The position numbers were made by a program, and so were the translations under genes. Below the pieces are notes generated by a model, which was not told the origin of the DNA, made no database searches, and saw only the letters and a program-made list of their open reading frames with translations. 64,000 bases of DNA from JALZAI01 sp038207565. Its GTDB lineage: Bacteria; Actinomycetota; Actinomycetes; Mycobacteriales; Jatrophihabitantaceae. Positions 15,358-23,921 of this stretch are shown here, piece by piece; positions within the stretch are counted from its first letter, which is position 1, and each line of letters begins with the position of its first letter. The stretch lies in the NCBI GenBank assembly GCA_038207565.1, contig JBBQZQ010000005.1, positions 62,001 to 126,000 of the forward strand, in the 5' to 3' direction.

Positions 15358-16707
15358 CTAGTGCACCGGGGGCAGCGCGGTGGAAAACGTCTTCAAGCTG
15401 GCGGTCATGGCATTGACCGCGCTCTTCGGACTGGTGCCGCCGGCGAGAACATTGGTGATCACGCCGCCCATGGCGTTCTGGAAGTCCGAGCCCGCGCCGG
15501 TGTACCAGGCGACCGGGTCGTAGACCGCGTTGAATGCGGCCCTGATGTAGTTGCGTTGCGGCTTCTGATCGAGGAACGCCTTACTGGTCTGCACCGGTAG
15601 CCAGGCCGGGACGTGTCCGCCGGCGGCCCAGATCGAGCTGTTGTCCAGCAGGCCTGCGATGAAGTCCACGGCAGCGGCGGTCCGCCCGATGGAGCGACCG
15701 GAGCTCTTCGGAATGACCAGCGAATGCGAGTCGGCGTAAGCGACAGACTTGGGGCCGAGGATGGCTGGAAACGGGACGACATTGAAATTCAGCGGGTTGC
15801 CGTTGGCCAGCTTGACCCCGCGATAGGTCGTGATCTGCCACTCGCCGTCGAAGAGGAAGCCTACGTTTCCCTGGCCGAAAAGCGTGCCTACCGTCGCATC
15901 GGTGGCGTTACCCGGCATCAGGCCGAGCTGGCCAGTGAGACTCTGCATGAATGCGAAGGTCTCTTCCAGGGCCGGTTTGTCGATGGTGACCCTGGCGCCC
16001 TGGTCGGACACGATCGGTCCGGCCAGCCCGGAGTAGAGGGTCATGAACCAGCGCCACGTGGTTGCTGGATCGGCGGTGTTGGCAGAGACCGCGCCGTACC
16101 TACCGCCGGCTTCTTTCATCGCCTTCAACGCGTTGACGAAGTCGTCTCTGCCCATCAACGGTTTCAGGTTGTCGCCGGCAGCGTTCAGAAGGCCGGCTTT
16201 CTTTGCCAAATCCACGTTGTAGAACATCACAAACGGGTGCGTGTCGAGTGGCACCGCGAAGACCTGCCCTTTTACCGTGGCCTTGGACCACGCAGCCGGG
16301 GTGAACTTGTCCTTGGCGATGCCGGCAGCGCCGATGCCCGCAGCCTCGACGGGTTCGAGCAGGCCGGCTTCTGCCAGCAGCGGCAGCCGGGACAGGTGCG
16401 AGATCGCGACATCGGGCGGACGCCCGCTGGACGCGGCCAGAGCCAACTTCGTGTAATAGGGATTGCCCCATGGGAGCAGTGTCGCTTCGACTGACCTCCG
16501 GCTCGACTTCGCGAATGTCTTGACCATCTGCGTCATGTTGGCGCCGTCGCCGCCGCCGAACAGATGCCAGTAGATGACATCGGCAGTCGCCGGTTGGCCC
16601 CCGGTGATGCTCGTGACGACCGGGGAGGAGCAGGCAGACAGCGCCCCGGCGAGCGTCAGACCCCCGCCCACGGTGAGGAAGCGACGACGCGAGACAGGTG
16701 CAGACAT
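15358..16707 (-). CDS. Sugar ABC transporter substrate-binding lipoprotein
   Basis: A 449-residue family 1 solute-binding protein. The N-terminus SRRRFLTVGGGLTLAGALSA followed by Cys shows both a twin-arginine-like start and a lipobox, so it may be a Tat-exported lipoprotein. ATG 16707 lies ten bases after AAAAGGAG. Mature segments YWHLFGGGDGANMTQMV and GFLFDGEWQ fit sugar-binding proteins. It begins a three-gene importer operon and faces the GH2 gene across a 203-base region with two LacI-type operators, so both directions are probably repressed together. Confidence 0.92.
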   Translation of the reverse strand: MSAPVSRRRFLTVGGGLTLAGALSACSSPVVTSITGGQPATADVIYWHLFGGGDGANMTQMVKTFAKSSRRSVEATLLPWGNPYYTKLALAASSGRPPDVAISHLSRLPLLAEAGLLEPVEAAGIGAAGIAKDKFTPAAWSKATVKGQVFAVPLDTHPFVMFYNVDLAKKAGLLNAAGDNLKPLMGRDDFVNALKAMKEAGGRYGAVSANTADPATTWRWFMTLYSGLAGPIVSDQGARVTIDKPALEETFAFMQSLTGQLGLMPGNATDATVGTLFGQGNVGFLFDGEWQITTYRGVKLANGNPLNFNVVPFPAILGPKSVAYADSHSLVIPKSSGRSIGRTAAAVDFIAGLLDNSSIWAAGGHVPAWLPVQTSKAFLDQKPQRNYIRAAFNAVYDPVAWYTGAGSDFQNAMGGVITNVLAGGTSPKSAVNAMTASLKTFSTALPPVH

Positions 16708-16767
16708 GCGATCCACACTCCTTTTTGCGCTGTGATCCGGAATACACCGCCGGACTGTTCCACAAAC

Positions 16768-16783
16768 CTTGCAGCGATGCAAG
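16768..16783. promoter_or_regulatory. LacI-type operator 1
   Basis: CTTGCAGCGATGCAAG is a palindrome with one mismatch and the central CG typical of LacI-family sites. It lies 61 bases before the binding-protein start and is the distal site for the GH2 gene. Confidence 0.75.
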
Positions 16784-16844
16784 AGACTGCCGGTCCAGGT
16801 GCGCTGCCCCCGCTCGAAACCTCCGGAAGAGAGTCTTGAGCCCG

Positions 16845-16866
16845 CATCTTGCAGCGCTGCAAGATG
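16845..16866. promoter_or_regulatory. LacI-type operator 2 (perfect palindrome)
   Basis: A perfect 22-bp palindrome whose core is CTTGCAGCGCTGCAAG with a central CG. Its centre is exactly 80 bp from that of operator 1. It ends 44 bases before the GH2 start. The LacI-family protein encoded at 18850 is the obvious ligand. Confidence 0.8.
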
Positions 16867-16910
16867 TAAGCCAGGCTTCCCGCATGAACGCAAGCGGGGA
16901 GGAGCATCGG

Positions 16911-18776
16911 GTGAGGGCGACAGAGCAGGACGGCTCCTATCCGCGGCCGACGATGTGCCGGGAACGATGGACGAGCCTGGACGGGGCGTGGGAGTTCAGC
17001 CACGATGACGCAGATGCCGGCCTGGCGGCACGCTGGTTCGATCGAGCGGCGGCTGAGCCCTTTGCTCAGCACATCGAGGTCCCCTACCCACCCGAGTCCC
17101 CAGCCTCCGGAATCGACGCCCGCGACATACACCCGATCCTCTGGTACCGCCGGCGGGTTCGCCATGAAACGCTGATCCCGGACGACGCGGGCGTCCGGCG
17201 GCTTCTGCTCCATTTCGGCGCCGTCGACTACCGAGCTCAGGTCTGGTTCGACGGCCAGTTCGTGGCCAGCCATGTCGGCGGTCAGACACCGTTCACGGCC
17301 GACGTCACCGATGCTGTTCGTGCCGACGCCGACGACCACATCATCGTCGTACGAGCCGAGGACAACCCCGGCGAACTGGATCAACCGCGGGGCAAGCAGG
17401 ACTGGCTGGAGAGGCCACATGGGATCTGGTACGAGCGGACCAGCGGGATATGGCAGAGCGTGTGGGCTGAGACCGTTCCGCCTGACCACCTGGTCGACGT
17501 GGCCTGGACGCCCGATGTTCCGGCCGGCACGATCCGGGGCGAGGTCACCCTGGCGCGGGCTCCGATCAGCCCCCTCACGCTCGAATTGAGCTTCACACTG
17601 GGTTCGGAAATTCTCGCCGAACAGTCCGTCGTCGTGGGAAATAGGGTGACGACCGTCGACGTCGCCATTCACGCGTTGCGTAACGGTCAGGATCGAGCCC
17701 GCTTGCTGTGGACGCCTGAACGCCCGACGCTGCTCGATGTCGATGTCGTCATCCGTGATCGTGATTCGAACGAGGTGGTCGACTCGGTTGCCAGCTACGT
17801 GGGGCTGCGCACCGCGTCGGTCGGCGGTGGGTCCTTCGAGCTGAACGGCCAGCCGTACTACATGAGGGCGGTGTTGAATCAGGGCTACCGCTCCCAGACT
17901 CACCTGGCCACGCTCGGCACCAGCGAGCTGCGTGCCGAGGTGGAGCTGACCAAGGCGATGGGATTCAATACCGTCCGCATACACCAGAAAGCAGAGGATC
18001 CCCGAATCCTCTTCTGGGCCGACCGATTGGGTCTACTGGTGTGGGCCGAGACGGCGAACGCATACGAGTTCTCCCCGACCGCGATCGAATCCCTCACGGC
18101 AGAGTGGATGCAGTTGGTGCGTCGCGACCGCAATCACCCGTCCATCGTCGTCTGGGTTCCGATCAACGAGAGCTGGGGGGTGCAGGACATCGCTTCGAGC
18201 GCGGCTCAACAGCAGTTTGCGCTGGCGCTTTCCAACCTGACCCGCGCGCTGGACCCGAGCCGTCCTGTCGTCTCCAACGAGGGTTGGGAACACGTCGACA
18301 GTGACATCCTCGGATTGCACGACTACACGATCGACGCCGACCGCCTTCGCGCCCGCTACGGCGACACCCAGGCCGCCACCGCCACGGCCCTGTCGACGCA
18401 TGGCCCGCAAGGTCGCCGCCCGATCATCGGCGATGCGCAGGCAGCCGCATTCCGGGCAGGCGACGCCCCGCTGATGATCACCGAGTTCGGTGGCATCTCG
18501 ATGTCCAGCAGGGGCGAGGCCTGGGGATACACGCACGCAGGGTCGGATTCCGAATACGCGAACCTAATGCTGCAACTGTTCGAGGCCCTGCGAGCCAGCA
18601 CAGCGGTGGCCGGCTTCTGCTACACGCAGTTTATGGACACCGCCCAGGAGACCAACGGTCTGCTCTTCGCCGACGGAACGCCAAAGCTACCCATCGAGTC
18701 CATCCGCCACATCGTCACCGGGGTCAAGGACGGGATCGAGGTCGCGACGTCCGCTACCAACGGATGGGTTCAATAG
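16911..18776 (+). CDS. Glycoside hydrolase family 2 protein (beta-galactosidase/glucuronidase-like)
   Basis: A 621-residue cytoplasmic glycosidase. It has an N-terminal jelly-roll (LDGAWEFSHDD, WYRRRV, VDYRAQVWFDGQFVASHVGG), an immunoglobulin-like middle and a TIM barrel. The acid/base Glu is in PINESWGV and the nucleophile Glu in ITEFGG. GTG 16911 is chosen over ATG 16884 because GGGAGGAG lies six bases upstream. No signal peptide, so it acts on imported glycosides from the divergent ABC importer. Beta-galactoside or beta-glucuronide specificity cannot be told from motifs alone. The lacI-type gene follows after 73 bases. Confidence 0.9.
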   Translation: MRATEQDGSYPRPTMCRERWTSLDGAWEFSHDDADAGLAARWFDRAAAEPFAQHIEVPYPPESPASGIDARDIHPILWYRRRVRHETLIPDDAGVRRLLLHFGAVDYRAQVWFDGQFVASHVGGQTPFTADVTDAVRADADDHIIVVRAEDNPGELDQPRGKQDWLERPHGIWYERTSGIWQSVWAETVPPDHLVDVAWTPDVPAGTIRGEVTLARAPISPLTLELSFTLGSEILAEQSVVVGNRVTTVDVAIHALRNGQDRARLLWTPERPTLLDVDVVIRDRDSNEVVDSVASYVGLRTASVGGGSFELNGQPYYMRAVLNQGYRSQTHLATLGTSELRAEVELTKAMGFNTVRIHQKAEDPRILFWADRLGLLVWAETANAYEFSPTAIESLTAEWMQLVRRDRNHPSIVVWVPINESWGVQDIASSAAQQQFALALSNLTRALDPSRPVVSNEGWEHVDSDILGLHDYTIDADRLRARYGDTQAATATALSTHGPQGRRPIIGDAQAAAFRAGDAPLMITEFGGISMSSRGEAWGYTHAGSDSEYANLMLQLFEALRASTAVAGFCYTQFMDTAQETNGLLFADGTPKLPIESIRHIVTGVKDGIEVATSATNGWVQ

Positions 18777-18849
18777 CCGACGGGTAAAACATGCTGCAGC
18801 GCCATCAGCGCGGAGAAGCACACGCACATGCTCGTGAGAGGGTGAGGAA

Positions 18850-19860
18850 ATGGCAGTCACCCTGCGCGATGTCGCCGAACGCGCCGGCGTGTCGACGCGA
18901 ACGGTGTCCAACGTCGTGAACGATTTTCACTACGTGTCGCCGGCCATGCGCGCCAAGGTCCAGGCGGCGCTCGATGAGCTCAATTACAAGCCGAACCTGC
19001 TCGCCCGCGGACTTCGCCAGGGCCGCACCGGCATCGTCACCTTGCTGGTTCCCCAGATCGCCGTTCCGTACTTCGGCGAACTCGCCCACGAGATCGTCGA
19101 GCGCGCGAGTCGCCTGGGTTTCACGGTCATGATCGACGAAACGGGCGGTCAACCGCAGCGCGAACTCGCAGTCCTGGACGTGGCGTCACGTTCCAGCTGG
19201 GTCGACGGTGTGTTGCTGAGCTCGTTGGGTCTGAACGGACGTGCCCTGACCAGGCTTCGGCCCAGCGTCCCGGTAGTGCTGCTGGGCGAGCGAACCGCCA
19301 GGACGGCATTGGATCACGTCGGCATCGACAACGAACGTGCGTCTCGCCATGCCGTCCAACACCTCATTGCCTCGGGCCGACGACGTATTGCCGCCGTCGG
19401 CGGAAGCACCGTCCCGGCCGATGTGACCTCCCGGGTGCGTTCGAAGGGATACCGGGCGGCTCTGCGAGCCGCAGGCCTGCCGATCGATCAGGACCTCTAC
19501 GCGCACACGCCGGAATACCGACGTGGCGACGCCGCCGGCGCAGTGCGTGCCCTACTCGCTCAGAAGAAACCCCCGGACGCACTCTTCTGCTTCAGCGACG
19601 AGCTTGCCATCGGCGCGCTCCGTGAACTGCGCAAGCTTGGTCTGCAGGTGCCGGGGGACATCAGTGTCGTCGGATTCGACGACGTCGAGGAAGCCCGGTT
19701 CGCGACACCGTCGCTCACGTCCGTCCGACCTGACAAGCCCGCGATCGCCAGCGCAGCCATGGACATGCTCATCGAACGCATCGGCGGTTCGGAGGTCACG
19801 CCGCGCGACGTGCGCGTCGGCCATGAACTGATCATCCGGGAAAGCAGCACGCATTCTTGA
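18850..19860 (+). CDS. LacI-family transcription regulator of the glycoside cluster
   Basis: A 336-residue repressor. The N-terminal helix-turn-helix reads TLRDVAERAGVSTRTVSNVV, followed by the hinge ELNYKPNLLARGLR and a periplasmic-binding-protein-like effector domain ending with VPGDISVVGFDD and the usual TPSLTSVRP segment. GAGGAA precedes ATG 18850. It probably binds the two CTTGCAG...CTGCAAG palindromes between the importer and the GH2 gene, and releases them when a sugar binds. Confidence 0.93.
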   Translation: MAVTLRDVAERAGVSTRTVSNVVNDFHYVSPAMRAKVQAALDELNYKPNLLARGLRQGRTGIVTLLVPQIAVPYFGELAHEIVERASRLGFTVMIDETGGQPQRELAVLDVASRSSWVDGVLLSSLGLNGRALTRLRPSVPVVLLGERTARTALDHVGIDNERASRHAVQHLIASGRRRIAAVGGSTVPADVTSRVRSKGYRAALRAAGLPIDQDLYAHTPEYRRGDAAGAVRALLAQKKPPDALFCFSDELAIGALRELRKLGLQVPGDISVVGFDDVEEARFATPSLTSVRPDKPAIASAAMDMLIERIGGSEVTPRDVRVGHELIIRESSTHS

Positions 19861-19871
19861 CGCACCAGGCG

Positions 19872-20356
19872 TCAGGCGTCTTCGGCCCGGCGGACGGTCG
19901 CGGCGATCGCGTCCGCGAGCCGAGGCCAGATCGCCGGCGGGAGATCGTGCCCCAGCCCGTCGATGACGAGCAGCTCGGCGTCCGGGATCGCGGCCGCCGT
20001 CGCCCGGCCACCGCTGACGTCGACGAGCGGATCGGCCGCCCCGTGGACGACGAGGGCAGGCACCCGCACCGCGCCCAGTCGCTGCGTGCGATCGGTGGCG
20101 GTGAAGGCCGTTGCCGCTTGCCGCGAGACCCCGGCGGGGTCGTAACCGTGGTCGAAGGCCCGGCCGGTGCGCCACCGCAACCACTGCTCGTCGCGTTCGA
20201 CGTCAGCCGTACGCCGCCATCCACCACGGCGAGCCGATCCGGTGCGGCGTACGCGATGCGGTCCAGATAACCGTCCAGTAACCGTCCGTCCCAGAGTCCG
20301 GTGTCGCCGTAGGCGCGCCGGGCGAAAGGGCTGACGGTGGGGAAGGCAGGGCTCAC
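19872..20356 (-). pseudogene. Fusion relic: AMP-dependent ligase N-terminus joined to alpha/beta-hydrolase C-terminus
   Basis: Two gene fragments in different frames. From 20356 to about 20215 the minus strand encodes FARRAYGDTGLWDGRLL and PDRLAVVDGGVRLT, the classic first 50 residues of an AMP-forming acyl-CoA or aryl-acid ligase. At about 20215 this stops. A second frame then encodes DVERDEQWLRWRTGRAFDHG and VRVPALVVHGAADPLVDVSG, the C-terminal half of an alpha/beta hydrolase with its acid (GAADPL) and His (GLGHDL), ending at 19872. A deletion joining two neighbouring genes explains this best. Neither product should work as its parent did. Confidence 0.7.
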
Positions 20357-20518
20357 AATCGTGGAACCTACCTACCCGGTGCGTGGGCGCCTGGCGCCCG
20401 GGGAAACGATCAGTGGACAATAGCTTCCCAGGAAGTATATTCTGCGTGAAGTAAGCGGCTGAGGTTGGCGCCTACAGTCCGTGCCGCTCATGGCACCCGT
20501 CGTTCGGGGGAATCGACA

Positions 20519-20797
20519 GTGCGCACACAATCACGATTGTGGGGGCGGGACGCGTGCCGGCGTAGCGCCAATCTCGCCCGCTCGACCCGGGCCGTCCGAC
20601 CTCGCGTCACACCCGGTTCGGTCGCGACCCGTCCTGCCGACGCGGCGCCGGACGGCCCCGCCGCACCGCCTGAGCGCTGTCCGCGCTGCGATACCCAGCT
20701 CGCACTGCTGCATTGGTATCTGATCACCGGCGACGCGGCGAACGAGACGAGGACGGTGGACTCCTACGCATGCCCGTCGTGCCGGCCGACCAACTGA
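20519..20797 (+). CDS. Small hypothetical protein with a zinc-ribbon pair
   Basis: A 92-residue basic protein. The C-terminal 40 residues have CPRCDTQLALLHWYLI and, after 15 more residues, ACPSC, giving two CXXC knuckles that could bind zinc. The first 50 residues are Arg/Pro-rich and likely disordered. GTG 20519 has GGGGGA about seven bases upstream; the open frame extends to 20465 without a better start. The family is not recognised. Confidence 0.5.
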   Translation: MRTQSRLWGRDACRRSANLARSTRAVRPRVTPGSVATRPADAAPDGPAAPPERCPRCDTQLALLHWYLITGDAANETRTVDSYACPSCRPTN

Positions 20798-20878
20798 ACT
20801 GGCGGACCTGCCACGTCGATCTGCAGCCGAGGCCTCCCGCCAGGCAATGAGTCCGGCCCGTCCTGGTTCGACCGGCGG

Positions 20879-21439
20879 TCAGCTGGTGCCGCTCGTGGGT
20901 CGTCGGCGACGCTCTGACACAGCCGGGTCGCGGTCGACCGGCCGTTCGGCGGACCCGTCGACCCCGTCCAACTCGTCCACTTCGACCGCCTGGTCGGCAG
21001 CGAGCACGGGGGGCGTGCTCAATGCGCGCAGCGTGGCGGCAGCCGACGCCACCTCGTCGGCGGTGACAACGCCACCAAGCAGTGCCCCGCGTAGCGTCTG
21101 GTGAAACACACGCGACGCGTGCTGCGCCATCGACAGCCCATCCTCGGTCAGCGCCGCATTGATCACCCGCCGGTCGTCGGTCGAGCCGCGGCGGTCGATG
21201 AGCCCATCACGCGCCATCCGGTCGGCGAGCTTGGTGAACCCGCCCGAGGTCATCGCCACCCCGCGAGCCAGTGCGCTCATCGGCATCCGGTGATCATCGG
21301 CTATTAGCAACAGGTGCAGCACGGCGAACCACTGAGCCGGAACGCCGGAGTCCTCGAGCACCTGGTCGAGGTGGCGCTGAACCCCCCGCACGCCCGACCG
21401 CACGCCCTCCCAGTGAGCGCGAAGGTCCTCGTCAGACAT
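20879..21439 (-). CDS. MarR-family transcription regulator
   Basis: A 186-residue winged-helix regulator. The core is MPMSALARGVAMTSGGFTKLADRMARDGLIDRR with the wing STDDRRVINAALTEDG, as in MarR proteins. The start is placed at ATG 21439, which begins MSDEDLRAHWEGV; the upstream open frame lacks conserved sequence. The C-terminal 45 residues (VEVDELDGVDGSAERPVDRD onward) are charged and probably disordered. It faces a LOG-family gene across 101 bases, which may be its target. Confidence 0.85.
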   Translation of the reverse strand: MSDEDLRAHWEGVRSGVRGVQRHLDQVLEDSGVPAQWFAVLHLLLIADDHRMPMSALARGVAMTSGGFTKLADRMARDGLIDRRGSTDDRRVINAALTEDGLSMAQHASRVFHQTLRGALLGGVVTADEVASAAATLRALSTPPVLAADQAVEVDELDGVDGSAERPVDRDPAVSERRRRPTSGTS

Positions 21440-21540
21440 GTCCCATCCCGCCACGGTGCTCAACGTAGCGCGTGCGGCGACGCCCGGGGATGCGAACATT
21501 CCCGCACCCTGCTCAGCTTGAGCGCGACTGGAGGCGGCCC

Positions 21541-22299
21541 GTGTCGCAGTTTGACGACCCTCCTGTGATTGCCGTCTTCGGCGGCAACAACCCCGCCGAC
21601 GACGAACTGGCCGCTGCCCGGGTACTCGGCGCCCAGGTCCACCGATCCGGCGCTATCCTGCTGACCGGCGGCGGCAACACGCGCGCGCGAACGGTGAAGG
21701 ATGCCGCAATCAGGTCGGCCGTCGGCGCAGCGGGTCCTGGCAATCCCGCGCGCTGGATCGGCGTGCAGCGAGCCGCCGATCCGGCCGAGCCGAGGTGGCA
21801 GGGCCTGCAGTCGATCGTGGTGACCCCTGGGTTAAACCACCGGCGCAACTTCGTCGAGGCGTGCCTATGCGACGCCGCGATCGCGATCGGAGGCGGGAGC
21901 GGCACCGCGTCCGAGGTCGTGTTCTCGCTGTTTCTCAAACGCCCCGTCGTCGTCATCGGCGCACGTTGGCCCAGCGATCCGGGCGGTGCAGTGCGGTTCC
22001 TGCGGAATTCGGCGGTACAACGGATTGCCTGGCCGAACCAGCCGCAGACCGCGATCGACGCCGGCATCGACGCCGCCTATCGCTGGGCCGACGATCCCGA
22101 TGTGCTCGCGGTCAACCACGCCCTGCCCGTCACGGAGCAGACGGCTGCTCGGATGATCGACGAGCTGCGCGGACGAATCGCTGCCGTGTCGGCCAGTCCG
22201 GACTTCGCCGAGCTCACCGACGAGCATTCGTGGGCCGCCTACGTCGGTGCCGCGATTCGGGCGTCCGGCCGGCGCGTCCCGGCACATCACGCAAGGTAG
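21541..22299 (+). CDS. LOG/SLOG-family (TIGR00725-like) protein
   Basis: A 252-residue Rossmann-like protein of the group related to cytokinin-activating LOG and DprA. Motifs are VIAVFGGNNPADDELAAA, GAILLTGGGNTRARTVKDAA and, later, AIAIGGGSGTASEVVFSLFL, the GGGxGT loop that binds a nucleotide. The canonical PGGxGT of true LOG phosphoribohydrolases is changed to IGGGSGT, so LOG activity is uncertain. GTG 21541 has GGAGG six bases upstream. The gene is divergent from marR. It overlaps the sortase gene's 3' end by 13 bases. Confidence 0.8.
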   Translation: MSQFDDPPVIAVFGGNNPADDELAAARVLGAQVHRSGAILLTGGGNTRARTVKDAAIRSAVGAAGPGNPARWIGVQRAADPAEPRWQGLQSIVVTPGLNHRRNFVEACLCDAAIAIGGGSGTASEVVFSLFLKRPVVVIGARWPSDPGGAVRFLRNSAVQRIAWPNQPQTAIDAGIDAAYRWADDPDVLAVNHALPVTEQTAARMIDELRGRIAAVSASPDFAELTDEHSWAAYVGAAIRASGRRVPAHHAR

Positions 22300-22979
22300 G
22301 CAGTGACCACCAGGTTGTCGACGTAGCTTCGGGCCTGGTAATCGAAGTCTCCGGAGCAGGTCACCAGCCGCAACGTGGAGACGGGGGTCGGCCCGTACAC
22401 CGCGTCGGTCGGAAACGTCTTCTTCGGATACTGGTCGGTGCGCGCCACCGTGAAGCGCACCGTTGACCCGTCCGTGCGGGAGATGAACACCGGACTTCCC
22501 GGTCTGAGCGCAGTCAGCTTGTAGAACACGGCGGGTCCGCTGACCGAATCGACGTGGCCCGCGATCACGGCAGGACCCCGATCGCCCGGACGGACTCCGC
22601 CCGCGTACCACCCGGCGACCTGCCACTGCGACGGCGTCTCCAGAGAGCCGTCCGAGAGCAGCCCCAGCCTCTGCAGGGACGAGTCGACACCGATGGACGG
22701 GATACGCACCCGTGTGGGCGCACTGCTCGACCCCGAGGGCCGCGGCGCGGCATGCGCCGGACCTGTCGGCCCGTCAGCGAGCGGAGGGATTGCCCCCGGC
22801 CGTGCCGCCGACGTCTCAGCGGGCGCCGACGGCACGCCGGCGCCCGCGGCGCTCGATCGCACCCCGGGCGGCGCGCTGGAGGACCCAACATCGGCTGACT
22901 CGCCGCCCGCCGGCCCGCAGCCGGCCAATGCGATGACAGCCAGCACCAGGGCGACGGACCATGACGCAGGCGGGGTCAT
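22287..22979 (-). CDS. Class F sortase
   Basis: A 230-residue cysteine transpeptidase. The N-terminus has a hydrophobic helix ending VIALAGC, which could be a lipobox, then a Pro/Ser/Ala-rich linker to about residue 88. The sortase barrel begins VRIPSIGVDSSLQRLGL. The catalytic triad is His142 (AGHVDS), Cys208 (LVTCSG) and Arg217 (ARSYVDN). It overlaps the upstream DUF4397 gene by four bases (ATGA), so that protein is a likely partner. Class F enzymes are common in actinobacteria and their substrates are mostly not known. Confidence 0.92.
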   Translation of the reverse strand: MTPPASWSVALVLAVIALAGCGPAGGESADVGSSSAPPGVRSSAAGAGVPSAPAETSAARPGAIPPLADGPTGPAHAAPRPSGSSSAPTRVRIPSIGVDSSLQRLGLLSDGSLETPSQWQVAGWYAGGVRPGDRGPAVIAGHVDSVSGPAVFYKLTALRPGSPVFISRTDGSTVRFTVARTDQYPKKTFPTDAVYGPTPVSTLRLVTCSGDFDYQARSYVDNLVVTAYLA

Positions 22980-23881
22980 CCGAGCAATGATGCGTTCCTA
23001 CGCCGAGCGATCAGCAAGGAGCATGCGCCGAGTGAGATCGCTGACCCGAGGATGACGCTCCATAGCGTCAAACCATCGGGACCGCCGCTCACCTGGGACG
23101 CCATCGCACCGCCGCCGGCATCAACGGGTCCCCGCGGGGACAGTGCGCTGCCGGACGCGTCCTCGATGGCCCGCAGCTCGATGCCCTCGCCCTGGCTGTC
23201 CAGGACGACGAGGGAGTTCACACTGCCCGCTCGCACGGTGACAGTCTTCGTGGCCGACACCGATTCCGGCACCGCCTTGGCGCGCACCGTCCATTGCCCG
23301 GCCGGAACGGAGGCATAACCGGTCGAGCTGGCGAACGCTGCATTGGAGGCGACGACGGTGTCCGGTCCGGCGACCAGCGTGGCCCGGGGCGCGCGGCTCG
23401 CTGCCTGAATGACGCGTACCAGACCGTGTCCACGGGTGGGCGAAGCGAGGCGGTCGCTCAACACGATTCCCTTCAGCTTGCTGTTCATCCCGACCGCTGC
23501 CGCCGTGTAGGCCTTGCCGGCCGCGGCCTTCAACGTCCACTTCAGTCCGGCTGGGCTCGACGCCGGCGCGCCGTGCTTGCGCATCGCCACGATGTAGAGG
23601 CCCGGCTTGACCTGACGATAGGCACTGACGTCCCCGTAGCCGATATCGGACAACCACAACGTCGTTGATCGGCCGGAGAACGAGGTGAGATACACGTCGA
23701 CGCCCGGTGTGTCCGGAGAGAAGTGAGCACCCCGAATCACCGCTGTGGCGCTGCTCGGTGCGGCCGCAGCGACCGGTGCGCTGGCGGACGCGTTCGCGCC
23801 CCCGAACAGCAGCATTGCGAGCGAGGCGACGGTTGCCGCCACCGCTGCTCTCGTCGTGCCACTGACTTGATTGTGTTTCAT
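22976..23881 (-). CDS. Secreted DUF4397 protein with C-terminal membrane anchor
   Basis: A 301-residue exported protein. ATG 23881 follows GGGGGACAGAAG. It has a signal peptide ending ASASA, then a DUF4397 fold (AVIRGAHFSPDTPGVDVYL, GYGDVSAYRQVKPGLYIVAM, ATLVAGPDTVVASNAAFASS). The C-terminus has a hydrophobic helix (WSVILGSAISLGACSLLIA) and a basic tail RRRNASLLG, the layout of a sortase substrate, but no LPXTG motif is visible before the helix; the segment reads SQVSGGPDGLTL. It overlaps the class F sortase by four bases. Confidence 0.88.
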   Translation of the reverse strand: MKHNQVSGTTRAAVAATVASLAMLLFGGANASASAPVAAAAPSSATAVIRGAHFSPDTPGVDVYLTSFSGRSTTLWLSDIGYGDVSAYRQVKPGLYIVAMRKHGAPASSPAGLKWTLKAAAGKAYTAAAVGMNSKLKGIVLSDRLASPTRGHGLVRVIQAASRAPRATLVAGPDTVVASNAAFASSTGYASVPAGQWTVRAKAVPESVSATKTVTVRAGSVNSLVVLDSQGEGIELRAIEDASGSALSPRGPVDAGGGAMASQVSGGPDGLTLWSVILGSAISLGACSLLIARRRNASLLG

Positions 23882-23921
23882 CTTCTGTCCCCCGTTGTCG
23901 ATGTGTTCCTTCGATGCTCGG

